Source of the DNA: Cacajao melanocephalus
Taxonomy: Eukaryota; Chordata; Mammalia; Primates; Pitheciidae
NCBI GenBank assembly: GCA_963573385.1
Contig: CAUYLG010026794.1
Span: 43,212 to 107,211, forward strand
Direction: 5' to 3'
DNA: 64,000 bases
Part shown: positions 35,090 through 46,647 of the stretch, in pieces
Layout: the number at the start of each line of letters is the position of its first letter
How positions within the stretch are numbered: position 1 is the stretch's first letter
The notes under the pieces: model-generated
Told to the model about the DNA's origin: nothing
The model's input: only the letters and a program-made list of their open reading frames with translations
Database searches by the model: none
Made by a program: the position numbers and the translations under genes

Positions 35090-35600
35090 AAACATTTTTT
35101 AAATAATCATTTAACTATTATCTTAAGTACATGTTACTGTATGGTATTTAAATATTTCATAGTTATTCATTATAGACATCTATTATCAGTCAACCATTAT
35201 TAAACATTTACATAGCTTTCAATTCTTCTCATCTCTTAATAATGCTATAGGTAACATGTTTATATAGAAATGCTTTAGGTAATCTCTGACTATGTCATGA
35301 ATCTTAACTCTTAGAAAAATATGTTGTATGAAAGTTTTTCGATTCCTTGATATAGATAATTTTCCACAAAAGAAACGTTACAGCAGGAGAATGTTTATAT
35401 CAGAACCTGCTAGATAACACAAAGAAATATTTTAAATTAAACTTTGCTGTCATGACAATTGAATGATTAAATGAAAAGTCATTGCTAATTTGATATACAT
35501 TTCTTTGATCACTAATAAGCCTTAACTTTTTTATATGTTCTTATGCAATTTCTGTTTCTACATATCTGATTTATGTATTTTACTAAGAAGTTTTGTTTTA
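35090..35600 (-). mobile_element. Old L1M, 3' region, antisense
   Basis: TTCATAGTTATTCATTATAG, CTTAATAATGCTATAGGTAA, AAGTCATTGCTAATTTGATA and CATTTCTTTGATCACTAATA match the antisense layout of ancient L1M 3' ORF2. Strongly diverged and tentative at the edges. Confidence 0.5.
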
Positions 35601-36055
35601 GGTTATGGTTTTTATTAATTAGCATTATGGCTCTTTTTTAATGTCAGAGATTATTTGTGTGTCTTTAAGATGTTATGTGTATATCTGTGTGTGTAGAAAT
35701 ATATGCACATATCTGTATATATAGTTGATAACAGAAACAACAACCAAAATGGAAAACTTTTACAAGAAAAAAATATTCTGGCCACATTCAAAACAGTGAA
35801 GCCTATAGAAGGCTCAGAGTAATTTAGATTTATTTTACTTTACATTACTTTGCAAGTAAAACATTCAAAAACTTTACACAGACAAGTTGTATATCTATGT
35901 ACACTGTGTGTGTAGACTGATAAGATTGGAACAATTTTATCTTCAAAATTTCCCTTTGAATTTAAATGGACTCAAGAGAAACATAGATTACTGGTGCATT
36001 TACATTAATTGATAATTAGCAAATGAGTTCTGCATAGTTTATTGAGTATATTCAA
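35601..36055. other. AT-rich interval containing a donor segment
   Basis: 35646-35720 is the apparent source, or sister copy, of 33653-33727. The rest is unassigned. Confidence 0.55.
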
Positions 36056-36415
36056 ATGAGTACTGGAAGAATCAATATTGCTAAAATGATCATACTTCCC
36101 AAAGCAATCTACAGATTCAACACATTTTCTATAAAACTACCAACATCATTTTTCAAAAAATTAGGATAAAAAGTTTAAACTCATTTGGAAAAAAAGAGTT
36201 TAAGTAGCTAAAGCAATCCTAAGCAAAAAGAACAAAGATTGAGGCATCATAATACCCAGCTTCAAATTGTACTATAAGGCTACAGTAATAAAAACAGCAA
36301 GGTACTGGTACAAAAAGACAGATATAGACCAATGGAAAAAAGTAGAGAATCCAGCAATAAAGCTGCACACCTATGAGTGTCTGAACTGTGACAAATTAGA
36401 CAAAAATATGTAATG

Positions 36416-36527
36416 GGACTTCTATTCTATAAATGGTTGTGGGATTGATAAGTAGTTAACCAGATACTCAATGTGGGAAAGGACTTCTACTCAATAAATG
36501 GTTGTGGGATAGATAAGTAATTAACCA
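36416..36527 (+). repeat. 65-bp tandem duplication inside L1
   Basis: GGACTTCTATTCTATAAATG at 36416 and GGACTTCTACTCAATAAATG at 36481, each followed by GTTGTGGGAT and an AGATAAGTA/TGATAAGTA step ending in TTAACCA. The offset is 65 bp with about 47 bp of clear similarity. Confidence 0.9.
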
Positions 36528-37109
36528 TATTCAGAAGAATGACATTGGACTCCTACATTTTACTCCATCCAAGAATTAACTCAAGATGGATTAAACACTT
36601 CAATGTAAGACCATAGACCTCATAGACCTGACAGCATAAAAATTCTGGAAGAATACCTAGGAAATACCATTCTGTGCCTTGGCAAAATATTTGTAACTAA
36701 ATCCTCAAAAGCAATTTTAACAAAAACAAAAATTGACAATTGGAACCGGATTAAACCAAAGAGCTTCTGAAGAGAAAAAAAAAAAAAAAGCTATCAACAG
36801 TTTAAACACAAAACCTACAGAATAGGAGAAAATGTTTGCATACTATGCATTCAATGAAGATCTATACTACCCAGAACCTATGAGGAACTTAAACAATTCA
36901 ACAAGCAAAAATCAAATAACCCAATTTAAAAATGGGCCAAGAATATGAACAGATACTTCACAAAAGAAGACATATAAGCATCCAAAAAACATAAAATATG
37001 TTCTTCACTTATCATTAGAAAAATCAAAATTACAATGAGACCATTTGACACTAGTCAAAATAACTTTCATTAAAAACCAAAAAATAAATTCTGGATTCTA
37101 GTTCAAACA

Positions 37110-37319
37110 TTGTGGAAGACAATGTGGCAATTCCTCAAGGACCTAGAAATAGAAATTCCATTTGACCCAGCAATCCCATTACTGGGTATATACCCAAAGC
37201 AACCCCATTACTGGATATATCCCATTACTGGGTATACACCCATACTGGGTATAATAAACTGTCATTCTATTATAAAGACATATGCACACGTATGTTCATT
37301 GTGGCACTGTTTACAATAG
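37110..37319 (+). pseudogene. L1 ORF2 C-terminal fragment with inserted repeats
   Basis: MWQFLKDLEIEIPFDPAIPL and LGIYPK are standard L1 ORF2p. They are followed by QPHYWIYPITGYTPILGI, produced by short tandem amplification of the DNA encoding the PLLGIYP segment. Non-functional. Confidence 0.85.
37175..37253 (+). repeat. Short tandem amplification of CCCATTACTGGGTATA
   Basis: CCCATTACTG or a close variant starts at about 37175, 37204, 37221 and 37239; intact L1 has it once. Unit spacing is 29, 17 and 18 bp. Confidence 0.88.
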
Positions 37320-37534
37320 CAAAGAACTGGAACCAACCTAAATGCCCATCAATGATAGACCGGACAAAGAAAATGTGGCACATATACACCATGAAATACT
37401 ATGCAGCCACAAAAATGGGTGAATTAATGTCCTTTGTAGAGACTTGGATAAATCTGGAAACCATCATTCTCAGAAAACTGACACAAGAACAGCAAATCAA
37501 ACACCACATGTTCTCATTCATAGGCGGGTGTTGA
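37292..37534 (+). pseudogene. L1 ORF2 extreme C-terminus
   Basis: An 80-residue frame with IAKNWNQPKCPSMIDRTKKM, HIYTMKYYAATKMGELMSF and ILRKLTQEQQIKHHMFSFIG. This is the conserved end of L1 ORF2p, preserved as one frame but without its upstream domains. Confidence 0.88.
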
Positions 37535-37590
37535 ACAATGAGAACATATGGACACAGGGAGGGGAGCATCACACACAGGCATCTGTTGTT

Positions 37591-37639
37591 TGGGGTGGGT
37601 ACAGGAGGGACAGTGGTGGGTGGGGAGGTTGGGGAGGGT
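37591..37639 (+). other. G-rich tract of the L1 3' UTR
   Basis: GGGGTGGGTACAGGAGGG, then GGTGGGTGGGGAGG and GGGGAGGG. Potential G-quadruplex, as in other L1 3' UTRs. Confidence 0.8.
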
Positions 37640-37790
37640 TAACATGGGCAGAAATGCCAGATGTGAGTGACGGGGGGATGGAGGCAGCAAACCACCTTGT
37701 CATGTATGTACCTATGCAACAATCCTGCATGATCTGCACATGTAACCCAGAACCTAAAGTACAATAAACAAACAAACAAAATAAAATAAA

Positions 37791-38309
37791 TTACTCATAT
37801 ACTTTAATAATAGACACCTGTCAACATCCTACCTTTTCCTCCTAATGGGAGCTGTAGAATGTAACATACATTTATATTTACTCATATGCCCTTCACTCAT
37901 TCTATCCCCTTACCTATCTTTAGATAAGATTAAATAACAATCATCCTGAATCAAGTTTAGTTTTTAAAAAAGCAATAGTTTCTACTTTAAGTAATGTAAC
38001 AAAAGAGAACATTAATCTATAGATTCTTTAAGACATGCTATTGTTAGATTGCTTCTTTTGCCAAAAATTAAAATGCAAATTATTGTGGTAACAATATATG
38101 TTTCCCTAGTTACTAAGGTTGAGAACATATTCAAATACTTTTTGCCTGCACATGTTGCCTACTCTGTGAAATGTCTCTCACACCTTTCTTCCATTTTTGT
38201 TGTATTAGATCCCTCCCTACATTATTTTGTAGCATATTGTGAAAAATATTCTGATGTAATTAAACAGTGTAATGAAAAGCTGGTATAGGTGAATAATTAA
38301 TGGTAAAAT
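37791..38309. other. Anonymous interval
   Basis: No repeat or gene recognised. A 79-residue frame at 38049-38288 shows no domain. Confidence 0.5.
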
Positions 38310-38545
38310 ATTTTTGAGTCATATCATCTAGGTACAGATCACAGCTCTGTATAGAATCTGTCTGTTAGTATTGAAAACATTATTAGCCTATTAATACTTT
38401 TTTTATCTCCCATAAAGTTGGGAAAATTAAAGTATACAACCTACAGGGTTGTTATAAGTATTAAAAAATAAACTTCCTCTATATGCTTAGCATTTAACTG
38501 GCACATTGTAAGCAACTAAAATATGTTGGTTATTATTATTATTTA
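38310..38545 (+). mobile_element. MIR SINE
   Basis: Weak 5' part, then a clear 3' part: CAACCTACAGGGTTGTTATA, AGTATTAAAAAATAAACTTC, TAACTGGCACATTGTAAGCA and ACTAAAATATGTTGGTTATT. Confidence 0.75.
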
Positions 38546-41189
38546 CATAGAAATTAAGCTGAGGTTATCATGAGATTAGTGCAAAAGAACTTATCAGCCA
38601 TGTAGGTATATGGTTCTTATATGAACTTAGGAGCATATCTTTTATCTTTTTCTACTCTAAGAGCAGGACAACATTACTGTAACTTACCAACATTAAGATA
38701 GCTGATGTCAACACTGGTTAGGATGTTATTGTTAAAATGCTAAAAAACATGAGTTTGTGAAGTGACATCCATGTTCTCCATGGATAAAATGCTAGGTTTA
38801 AATGATAGGAGAATTCAGAATCACACCCCTAAAAAATTGAAACTCAAAATTTAGGAGGTATTATCTTCATGAAAGTCCATCAGCATGTAATAAAGAGGCA
38901 AGGCACTAAAATTAGGTCAATGCTGTTGGCTCTAGATTGATTCTTTCTCTAGGAATGTGATCACTTTCAGTGGATCTGATTTGAATTTCTAACAGGTCTT
39001 TTATTTCAGCTTGTGGACATATAATCACTTGAAGAAAGCCTCTATTTGAGAACAGTAAGAGTGGTTGTGAAGTACATCTAAATAGAGGAGGAGAAGACAT
39101 GAATTCCAATACTCAGCTCTTGGAAACTAAAAGCCATGCCCAAAATATATACTTGATGATGTGCGTATTGAAAGAACAAATAAAACAAGCACCAAAGATA
39201 AATGGATAACTAGACTTGCTTAGTCTGCAGTACTCAATAAAAGGATGAAGAATTTAGGATGTATAGGCAGGCAGAATGAGGCCTCTGCATGTGTTTTGCG
39301 TAAATTCATTTCCCCATATGATATGCAACAATATTCTAAAAACATAAAGACCCTTTGAGTATATTTTCAGGAGTATCTAGGGCAGGAGGAATATATATAA
39401 TAATTGGGGGCTAATCAGTTTGGCAGATGTTTATTTTCCATGCTGACTTGAAGAGATCAAGGCTAATGAAAGTTTTAACTTCATTAGCAGATGGTTTTCA
39501 AGGTCAGCATTCCAGTTAGAAGTAGAAATGAACATAAGGAAGCCCAAAAGAGGTTTTTATATGTCAGGTCTACAATCGAGGCACACTGCATCTTTTCTCA
39601 TTCTGTTGCCTACAACTCCGTCATGTGGACACAAATAACTGAAGGAGAGTAGAAAATATCACATAGAAGAAAAGAACAAGAGTACTGATAAGCAATTGAC
39701 TGCTCCTTATGTGGTACATTTTAGTGATAGAAGGTGTGACTTCTTTCAGAATGATTATCTTCGACTATTTTTAAGTATTAAAGACGGAAGTATTCATCTT
39801 TTGGGTATTAAAGATGAAAGTAACCACAAGGATATATTAGTATAATTTCTAAAGTAGATATCACTATAAACATGTTATTCATTACATTTTGCCTTTAAAG
39901 AGTTACAAAAATTAAAAATAGTGACTACCAAGATAACTCTTGGACTTTAAAACTTGTATAGAGAACTGAATGATGAACTGATATGGTAATTACAAATTAT
40001 TCATATTTAAAAGAGGTATTTAAGCAACTGTATACACCAACAAAGGACAGCCTAATTTGAGAAGTTGGCTGCATTTTAAAAACAGCACTACTTCATGTCT
40101 TTTAAGACCATTTAAAAAATCTATGCTCATTTTTACTTCAAATGATTAGATTAGACTTAGCAACACCATCCTCCGGATTTTACAGTTGAATATACTGGCA
40201 TGCAGAAAAATGAAATCTTTTTTTTCCAATTCGAAGGTCTTAAATAGAAAATCCCCAAATCTGGGAACAACTGAGTAATTTTGATTTAGATTAGCATATT
40301 GGATGCTGAAAGGTATTGTGTTTTCACAATTAATAGTGAATAGTGAGTGGAAATGGGTATACTCACTTCTACGAAGTGTGTGAGGTAGGTAAATCAAAGT
40401 TCTACAGTCGTACTATTATTAAAGATACATTGGGGATAAAAAGGAATTATTTCAGAATCTTTGTAATACTAAAATATTATAATTAATATGCCACATTTCA
40501 TCAACTAGGGTAAATTGAATGTCACTTCTCAAAGGCTATTTTTTCTAAGATATTTGTAAATATACATACTTACCGATCAACATTCCTTTTACTCAATATT
40601 AAAATATTTTTAATATCATTTTTGGATGCAAATATAACATTCTCCCACCCAAAATTATGCAGAGTAAATAGTTCCTTATCTGTTATAAGGAATAAGCATA
40701 AATCACTCAATTCAATTCAAATCAGCCACTGAATTTTGAGATCTTACCTCTTCCAGGGTTTAAGGAAAGTATGAACACGAAATACAACATTTATTTTCAA
40801 GAATCAGATCAGTAGAAGAGGAAGAGAAACACATAAACTAATAAGCTACAGCATCATCTTACATTTATGAGGGCCATGTGTTCTCAAAAAAAAGTTAGAC
40901 ATGTAGGACAATAGAGTGGAATTTTTATAATATTGGTGTTCTGAAAAAATCAGGAAATATAGTTGCATAAACAATGATAATTTTTCATATGCCAAGAAAT
41001 ACAAGAAAATTATATTTTTCTTCTGTGTGAACAGGCTAAGTGAGGAAAGGGAATACAATTTGTACAGGTTTTGAAGAATGAGAAAGCATTTTCCAGAGAG
41101 ACAAGAACTTTGGGGTAATAGGGGAAGAGTATAAACAAAAATTATTGTTGCAAACATGTTGCTTAAACAATGTCAGTGTGGTAAAGTTT
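38546..41189. other. Anonymous sequence, largest repeat-poor stretch of the middle region
   Basis: About 2.6 kb with no repeat I can name and no plausible exon. 39774-39835 has a small near-duplication of TATTAAAGA(C/T)GAAAGTA. Confidence 0.45.
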
Positions 41190-41440
41190 AGCAAGGTGGT
41201 TAGAGACTGGACTCCAGAGATAGTCTCCTAGGCAAAATTCCTCTATCTAAGACTTTGTTTCTATGTGTTTTTAGCAAAGTCATCAAATCCCCTCTAAAAG
41301 ATACTTTCCAAATCTATAACATTAAAAAAATAGTTGTAACTACCTTCAGGAGCTGTTGAGAGAATGGGGATACGTCAAAACATTAAAAGTGTGAAAAATG
41401 GTATCTGAAACATATTAAAAGTCAACATATAATTATTATA
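41190..41440 (+). mobile_element. MIR SINE
   Basis: AGGTGGTTAGAGACTGGACT matches the MIR 5' part. It is followed by AAAGTCATCAAATCCCCTCT, ACTACCTTCAGGAGCTGTTG and AGAGAATGGGGATACG. Confidence 0.65.
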
Positions 41441-41464
41441 AAATTATTACATATATATTTGGAA

Positions 41465-42180
41465 AATAGAAAATTTTAGTACCAGCCAGAGCCTAGATTT
41501 AGGTAAATGGTAGAAGGGGATAAAAGGATAAACAAGTAACAAGAGATACAGAAATTGTAGAATATAACCTAGTTTATAAAGTATGTTTTATTCTTTACTA
41601 AGGCCTTTGGATGCTATACTGGAGAGAACAAAATTTGTATACATATTTGTTAAACATGAAGTAGCATGATATGTTTTAGTCAGATAATTCAGGTGGTACT
41701 AAATGGTAGTGCATTTTGGAGAGAGAGAAAAAAATTGAAAGCATGCTGTCAACAGTGAAATCAGATAAACTTTTCAATGATATAGGTAACATGACAAACA
41801 CAGAAAACTTAAAGAGCAAGAGCAGATCCATGAGAAAATGTGTTAAAGTTTGGTTATCGTGTCAGTGTGGGAATGGGCAGAAGGGAGTGAGAACTCAAGG
41901 ATAAGTCTACAAGTTTCTGTATGAATTAGTAGGTGCTTAGTGACCCCATTAACAGGTATAGAGAATGAAGCAGGATGAGAGATTATTAAGTCATTTTTAA
42001 TCATTTCCAATTTTGGTGTCTGCAGGATATTTTGGGTAATTCCACATGAACCTTTGAAAATACAGGCAGGAAGTCCAAAGATTTTTTTTTTAAACATCAC
42101 CAACAATGTGAGGGTCGTAGTTAATTTAATGGACATGAAAGACAGCAGTTTGATAGTATGTACAGAATGACAAGAGAAGA
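41465..42180 (+). repeat. Ancient mammalian interspersed repeat (family not named)
   Basis: Phrases such as TTTTATTCTTTACTAAGGCC, AGCATGATATGTTTTAGTCA, GATAATTCAGGTGG and AACTCAAGGATAAGTCTACA occur in the order I recall for the same repeat as 2141-2612 and 48020-48670. Highly diverged. Frames inside are chance. Confidence 0.4.
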
Positions 42181-42214
42181 GGGCAGAGTTCTAATGAAAA
42201 TATTATACCTGGAG

Positions 42215-42395
42215 TTGAAAGGGTTCTAGTTTCCATTTTACCAGTTTTATGTTGTTAAGCAAATTACTCAATACCTTTCTGAGATTCAGTCTACTCATGT
42301 AAAAAAATGGTTCCATGAATACCACACAGGGTTACTGTAGGAATGAAGCTAGGTAAAGAAGATTTAACATACGTTGCAAAAAATGTAAACTTCCT
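42215..42395 (+). mobile_element. MIR SINE
   Basis: GGTTCTAGTTTCCATTTTAC, TTAAGCAAATTACTCAATAC, CTTTCTGAGATTCAGTCTAC, AAAAAATGGTTCC and ACACAGGGTTACTGTAGGAA follow the MIR order. Confidence 0.78.
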
Positions 42396-42589
42396 AATTC
42401 TTAACAAACATTACATGTCAAAAGTCATGTGTGGTTAAGTATGGGTTCATCAGGTTAGTGATGGAAATGGTAGGTATGGAACAAAGAAAAATAGTTTTTT
42501 TTCACATATTTTTCCTTCCAATTGGGAAAATTTTTTCTATATGATGCTATAATTTATACACTAGTAATCAGTATAGTATTAAAATATTT

Positions 42590-43000
42590 ATGGGTTGAAT
42601 TGTATTCCTCCAAAAATGTTAGTTTGAAGTCCTTAGTTGTAATTGTAATGAGATAGGTTGAGGTCACACTGAAGTAAGGAGGGCCTCTAGTCCAATATGA
42701 TTTGTGTCTTTATAAGAAGAAGATGGACAAGCAAGACAAACAGAGACCCAAAGAGAATGCCATGTGAAGATAGAAAATTGAGGTGATTCACCTATCAGCC
42801 AAAAAAGGCTGAAGACTGCCAGCAAACCACCAAAAACTAGAAGAGCAGGAATGATTCCCCTACCCATTTCATGGTGTACATAAGCCTGCTATATCTTGAT
42901 TTTGGACTTTTAACCTTCAGGACTCGAAGACAATCAATTTATATCATTTTAATTCATTCAGCTTGTGGTACTTTTACAGTAGCTCTAGAAAAATAATGTA
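42590..43000 (+). mobile_element. MLT1-like LTR (ERVL-MaLR)
   Basis: TGGGTTGAATTGTATTCCTC, TCTAGTCCAATATGATTTGT, GTCTTTATAAGAAGAAGATG, ATGCCATGTGAAGATAGAAA and CTTGATTTTGGACTTTTAAC match the MLT1 order from 5' to 3'. Nearly full length and diverged. Confidence 0.75.
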
Positions 43001-43044
43001 ATGAATTAGGCCCTTCTCAGTACATCAACTGCTTTCTGGTTCAG

Positions 43045-43165
43045 TCATCATAGGCCTGAAATCGTGCAACCCACAAAGATCAACTGAGTCACGCAAAGTC
43101 ACACAGTGAGTAGAAAACAAGAAATTCGAATCATGTTTTATAATTCTGAGCCCAGTGTTCTTTGA
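43045..43165 (-). mobile_element. MIR-like fragment, antisense
   Basis: AACTGAGTCACGCAAAGTCA, CACAGTGAGTAGAAAACAAG and AATTCGAATCATG read as the reverse-complement MIR core. Confidence 0.55.
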
Positions 43166-43469
43166 AAGAATAACATAAAATGAATCACAAAATTGGCATT
43201 TGTATGCTTGTCTAAGAAATTACCCACAGTTTATAGAAACAATTTTCTTCTTAATTCCAAACTACGGTCTTACATTTAGCCTTTTTACTAAAATCAATTT
43301 GGCAATTCTAATATCCATATCCTGGTCCTCGATTCTAGGGCTAGAGAACAATAAATAAATAAATAAAATTCATGGGTAAACAGAATACTGTTCATCTTTT
43401 CTTCCTGATGATTTTCAAATACAAAAAGAGAAAATGAAAAATATTAAAGTAGTGCTTTACCTTTTCTAA
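43166..43469. other. Anonymous interval with (AAAT)n
   Basis: Contains (AAAT)n at about 43349-43368. Otherwise nothing recognised. Confidence 0.6.
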
Positions 43470-43545
43470 CGCCTGGGTGTGCATAAAATAGTAACTAACA
43501 CAAAGCAAGTTCTCAATGAACTTCTGTTGAATGAGTGAATGCCCT
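43470..43545 (+). mobile_element. L2 LINE, extreme 3' end
   Basis: AACACAAAGCAAGTTCTCAA, then TGAACTTCTGTTGAATGAGT and GAATG: the L2 tail with its TGAATGA-type end. Confidence 0.6.
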
Positions 43546-44705
43546 ATCCTGCTTCCCTTTTACATATACTTATTTTGGCTTAGAAAAGGCAAAATAAACT
43601 CTTTCTAAATGCTTTACCAAGAGAACAAATGCAATTCAAGGGAAAAAGAGCAAACACAAGAAGGGATGTATGATATGACTGTGTTTTTTTTTTAAATGCA
43701 CATTTTAGAAATTGAATATTATATCTCTATTGCTGTGTATCCATGGGTTCAAGTTATATGGATGAAAGGGAAATGAAATGAGTACTACAAGAGGGAATAG
43801 AAACATATTTTTTGTGGGAGTTTAAGTTCTGTGTTTGGTGTCTATTGCTGTTGCCACATCTCTTAATAAACCAAGACAGCTTGTATCCACATTTTGCCAG
43901 CATGTCATTTAACATAAACAACAATTGAGATATGTCAAGAAAGATGCCTATGTTCTAAAGCTTCCGTTATGAATACACAAAAGATAACATAAGAGCCAAA
44001 CCTCCTTCAGGGTTATAGAGGTGTTCATTCCGACATAACCATTACGGCTGATGTTCACCAACTAGGGACAATTTATATACAAATATTTGGTTTATGTTTA
44101 ATATTTGAGATTAGAGCATCCATGATGATTCAGTTGAAAGCGGCACTGTATTTCACGTTGATTTAATATTTCCAATTAAGCATATATGGAAAAAGGGGCA
44201 AATCAAAATAACATTTAAAGAAAAGTTTTTCAGTTGTTCTTTTCCTCCTCCTCGGTAAGTTTGCTTTACTCCATGACCTCAGTATTACAAAAAACAAGTG
44301 AGCAGAACATTGACTGTAAGACATTGTCATGATATTTCCTAGGTGCAGTGGCTAGGCAGGAAATGTTCATTTCATACACCATTTGAGTCTCGCTGCAGTG
44401 ATTTCACAAAAGTCAGCAGGCTTTGAAAAGTTAACGATGAAGAAAAAAAATTGTTTTGGTTATTTTGAGAAAATACTTGACTGTTTAAAACTAGAAATCT
44501 ATGGAAGTGGGCTAGTCATGGGTAAGTGCAAAATGTATTTTATTTTATATGACAGTGCTTACCTATATATTACATTGAAAAAAAAAGTACTGTAAGAATA
44601 ATAACAGAATGTATATTTTATCAAGAATCATATGAAGAATAAAAACATGAAGCATAGGTAATACATAATAAAAAACACTACTCATAAATAACGTTTTATA
44701 TAGCC
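43546..44705. other. Anonymous interval
   Basis: No repeat or gene recognised. Confidence 0.5.
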
Positions 44706-44709
44706 TATG

Positions 44710-44895
44710 TATAGTCATATAATGAAATGGCCATCTATTGTTTTTAAGTAAACACATGAACTTGCTATCAGATTTAATTTACTTAACTAATATTTATAAT
44801 TACTAACTACTTATAGTCATATTAGGCAATGGCCATGTATTGTTTTCAAGTAAATATATGAACTTCACTGTCAGGTTTTAATATAATTATCTACT
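44710..44895 (+). repeat. Diverged tandem duplication, 102-bp offset
   Basis: Copy 1 at about 44710-44793 and copy 2 at about 44812-44895. Both contain TATAGTCATAT, AATGGCCAT(C/G)TATTGTTTT, AAGTAAA(C/T)A(C/T)ATGAACTT and TCAG(A/G)TTT. Roughly 80 percent identity by eye. Confidence 0.85.
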
Positions 44896-45054
44896 TACTT
44901 TTCTTAAAGTACATTTATTGATATCTTCTTTCGGCAATAGGAATTATTTCAACAATAAAAACAGCTGTGATTTGTAAAGTTACTTTATATTATTGATAAT
45001 ATCCTTGGAGACTATTTCTATATCATACTGAAAAAAAAGTACTTGTTATCATTT

Positions 45055-46166
45055 TGTTACAGGATGTCACTTTTCTAGCTGGAAACCTCTGTGGCCAGTG
45101 GTGCCTTTTCCCAAGTTCTTTTCCTATGTCCAGGAAGAATGAGGTAGGCAGACAAGTGGAGAGTGAGCAAGACAAAGAGGAGATTTATTGAGTGTTAGAA
45201 CAGCTCAGAGAGGACCCACAGTAGTAGCTCCTCTTTGTAGGCAGGTTGCTCCATCATGGAAGACACCCTAGAAATGCTAATGCCTCTCTGCAGCTGGATC
45301 ATACCTCATGTGCCCAGCTCCCATCAGAAAGAAAGCCCCGAAGTGGATTGCTCCTCTCTGCAGCTGGTAGTTCTAACATCTCTGCAGGTCTCTGAAGCTC
45401 TCAGCAGGAGGGTAACTCCTCTATGCAGCTGTTCATCCCTTCGTCTGCTCACCTCTGCCTGAACCTGGGGCATTTATGGGCCTTACAGGAAAGAAAATGC
45501 ACATCTACTGATACATGGGCAGGCCAGAAAAGGCACCACAGGTTCCCACTTCGTTTTGTGGGACTGACAGCCAGACCCCCAGCCTTCAGGACCTCCCTGG
45601 CCTGAAGATAGGGACTCACTGGGGGGACTTGCCCCCTTCTGCCCAGGAATCTGTCTTCTTTCGGCTGCTGTTCATAGCACCTGGGCTCAGTCCTGACTTT
45701 ACCAAGGATAGAAGTAGGTGTCAACAGTAGGAAGGAGCCAGACAGTGTGAGCTTGCACTTTGGAGCCTGTGAGGGTAGAGGGAACTTCCTGGGCTCCCAA
45801 GAGTGCAGGAATGCCTGAGTCTGCATCCACAATTTGGGTAGCTACAGCTGTGCCCAGGAGGGCAGGGCTCCTGCCTGCTCCAGGGCCCCCAAGAGCAAAC
45901 AGGCTCCAATCCACAGTCACCATTTGGGTTATTGTCACCCTACTCAGGAAGGTGGAGCTCCTGTTTACTTTATGGAATGGAAGGCCTGGGTCTGCAGCAG
46001 TGTTTTTGGAAGCTTCAGTGGCACCTGTGGAGCTCCTGGGGCACCTGTGGAGCTCCCACACCAACTCAGAAGGGGTGTGGCTCCCACCAGCCACATGGAG
46101 AACACAGCCTCAACTGCCTCCAGCTTGATGGCAGAGGCAGGCTATCTAGAGCAGCCACTGCCATCA
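45055..46166 (-). mobile_element. ERV1-like solitary LTR, copy 2, with 4-bp target duplication
   Basis: Starts TGTTACAGG and ends GCCATCA, giving TG...CA ends. It is flanked by ATTT on both sides (45051-45054 and 46167-46170), a 4-bp target-site duplication as expected for many ERV1 insertions. AATAAA lies on the minus strand (TTTATT at 45183-45188). It shares its layout with 470-1790 but lacks about 454 bp found there. A 20-bp tandem repeat (GCACCTGTGGAGCTCC twice) starts at 46021. No internal viral genes. Long frames on both strands are unrelated to any domain I recognise. Confidence 0.8.
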
Positions 46167-46279
46167 ATTTTTTTTTAAGTAGGAGGTCATAGGTATATTA
46201 AGTAAGAACCCAGTTTTGGTATGTTAACTTTGACTTCAGTACTAAAACTGACTATGATGTATTGCCAGTTTTGCCTCCT

Positions 46280-46647
46280 AAATGGATGTCCTAAAAATGA
46301 GCTCTTCCTCTGTTCCTCTGACTTAGTCAGCAATCATTTTTGTCTGAAATCTTGCTATAGCCTCCTGCTTTCCCTGCCTCAATTTCCCCCCATTTCCTGA
46401 CTTTCTTCTGGCTTCAAGTTTTTCAAAGAGGTTATTCTCTAAAGAAAATATGCTATCCCCCAAGTCAGAACTTACCTCAGCACCAGTTTCCTATAAAATG
46501 AGTAATGAATATGGAACTCCTATTTGTTCTGCTCTTTCATGGCCAAGCTGCTCAGTTTCATCTTCTGCCATTTCCCTTTCTTACACCTTAAACTACACTT
46601 AATAAAGTCTTTAGGCTTTCTAAACACATTCATAAAAGCCCTCAACT
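46280..46647 (+). mobile_element. L2 LINE, part left of the Alu
   Basis: CTATAGCCTCCTGCTTTCCC, ACTCCTATTTGTTCTGCTC and CATGGCCAAGCTGCTCAG recall the L2 3' region. The better-preserved continuation lies to the right of the Alu at 46941. The left edge is uncertain. Confidence 0.45.

Larger units (their letters stand above)
36056..37790 (+). mobile_element. 5'-truncated L1, sense
   Basis: Starts in ORF2 (TGGAAGAATCAATATTGCTA) and runs to the G-rich 3' UTR and an A-rich tail (CAATAAACAAACAAACAAAA). More diverged than the L1 at 18475. It carries two internal tandem duplications, at 36416-36527 and 37175-37253. ORF2 is extensively broken. Confidence 0.93.

Noticed and set aside
45449..46192. Overlapping frames of up to 131 residues on both strands, candidate novel gene
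   Set aside because: They lie inside the solitary LTR. The composition is proline/serine/cysteine-rich from GC content alone, and no motif is shared with the equivalent frames in LTR copy 1.
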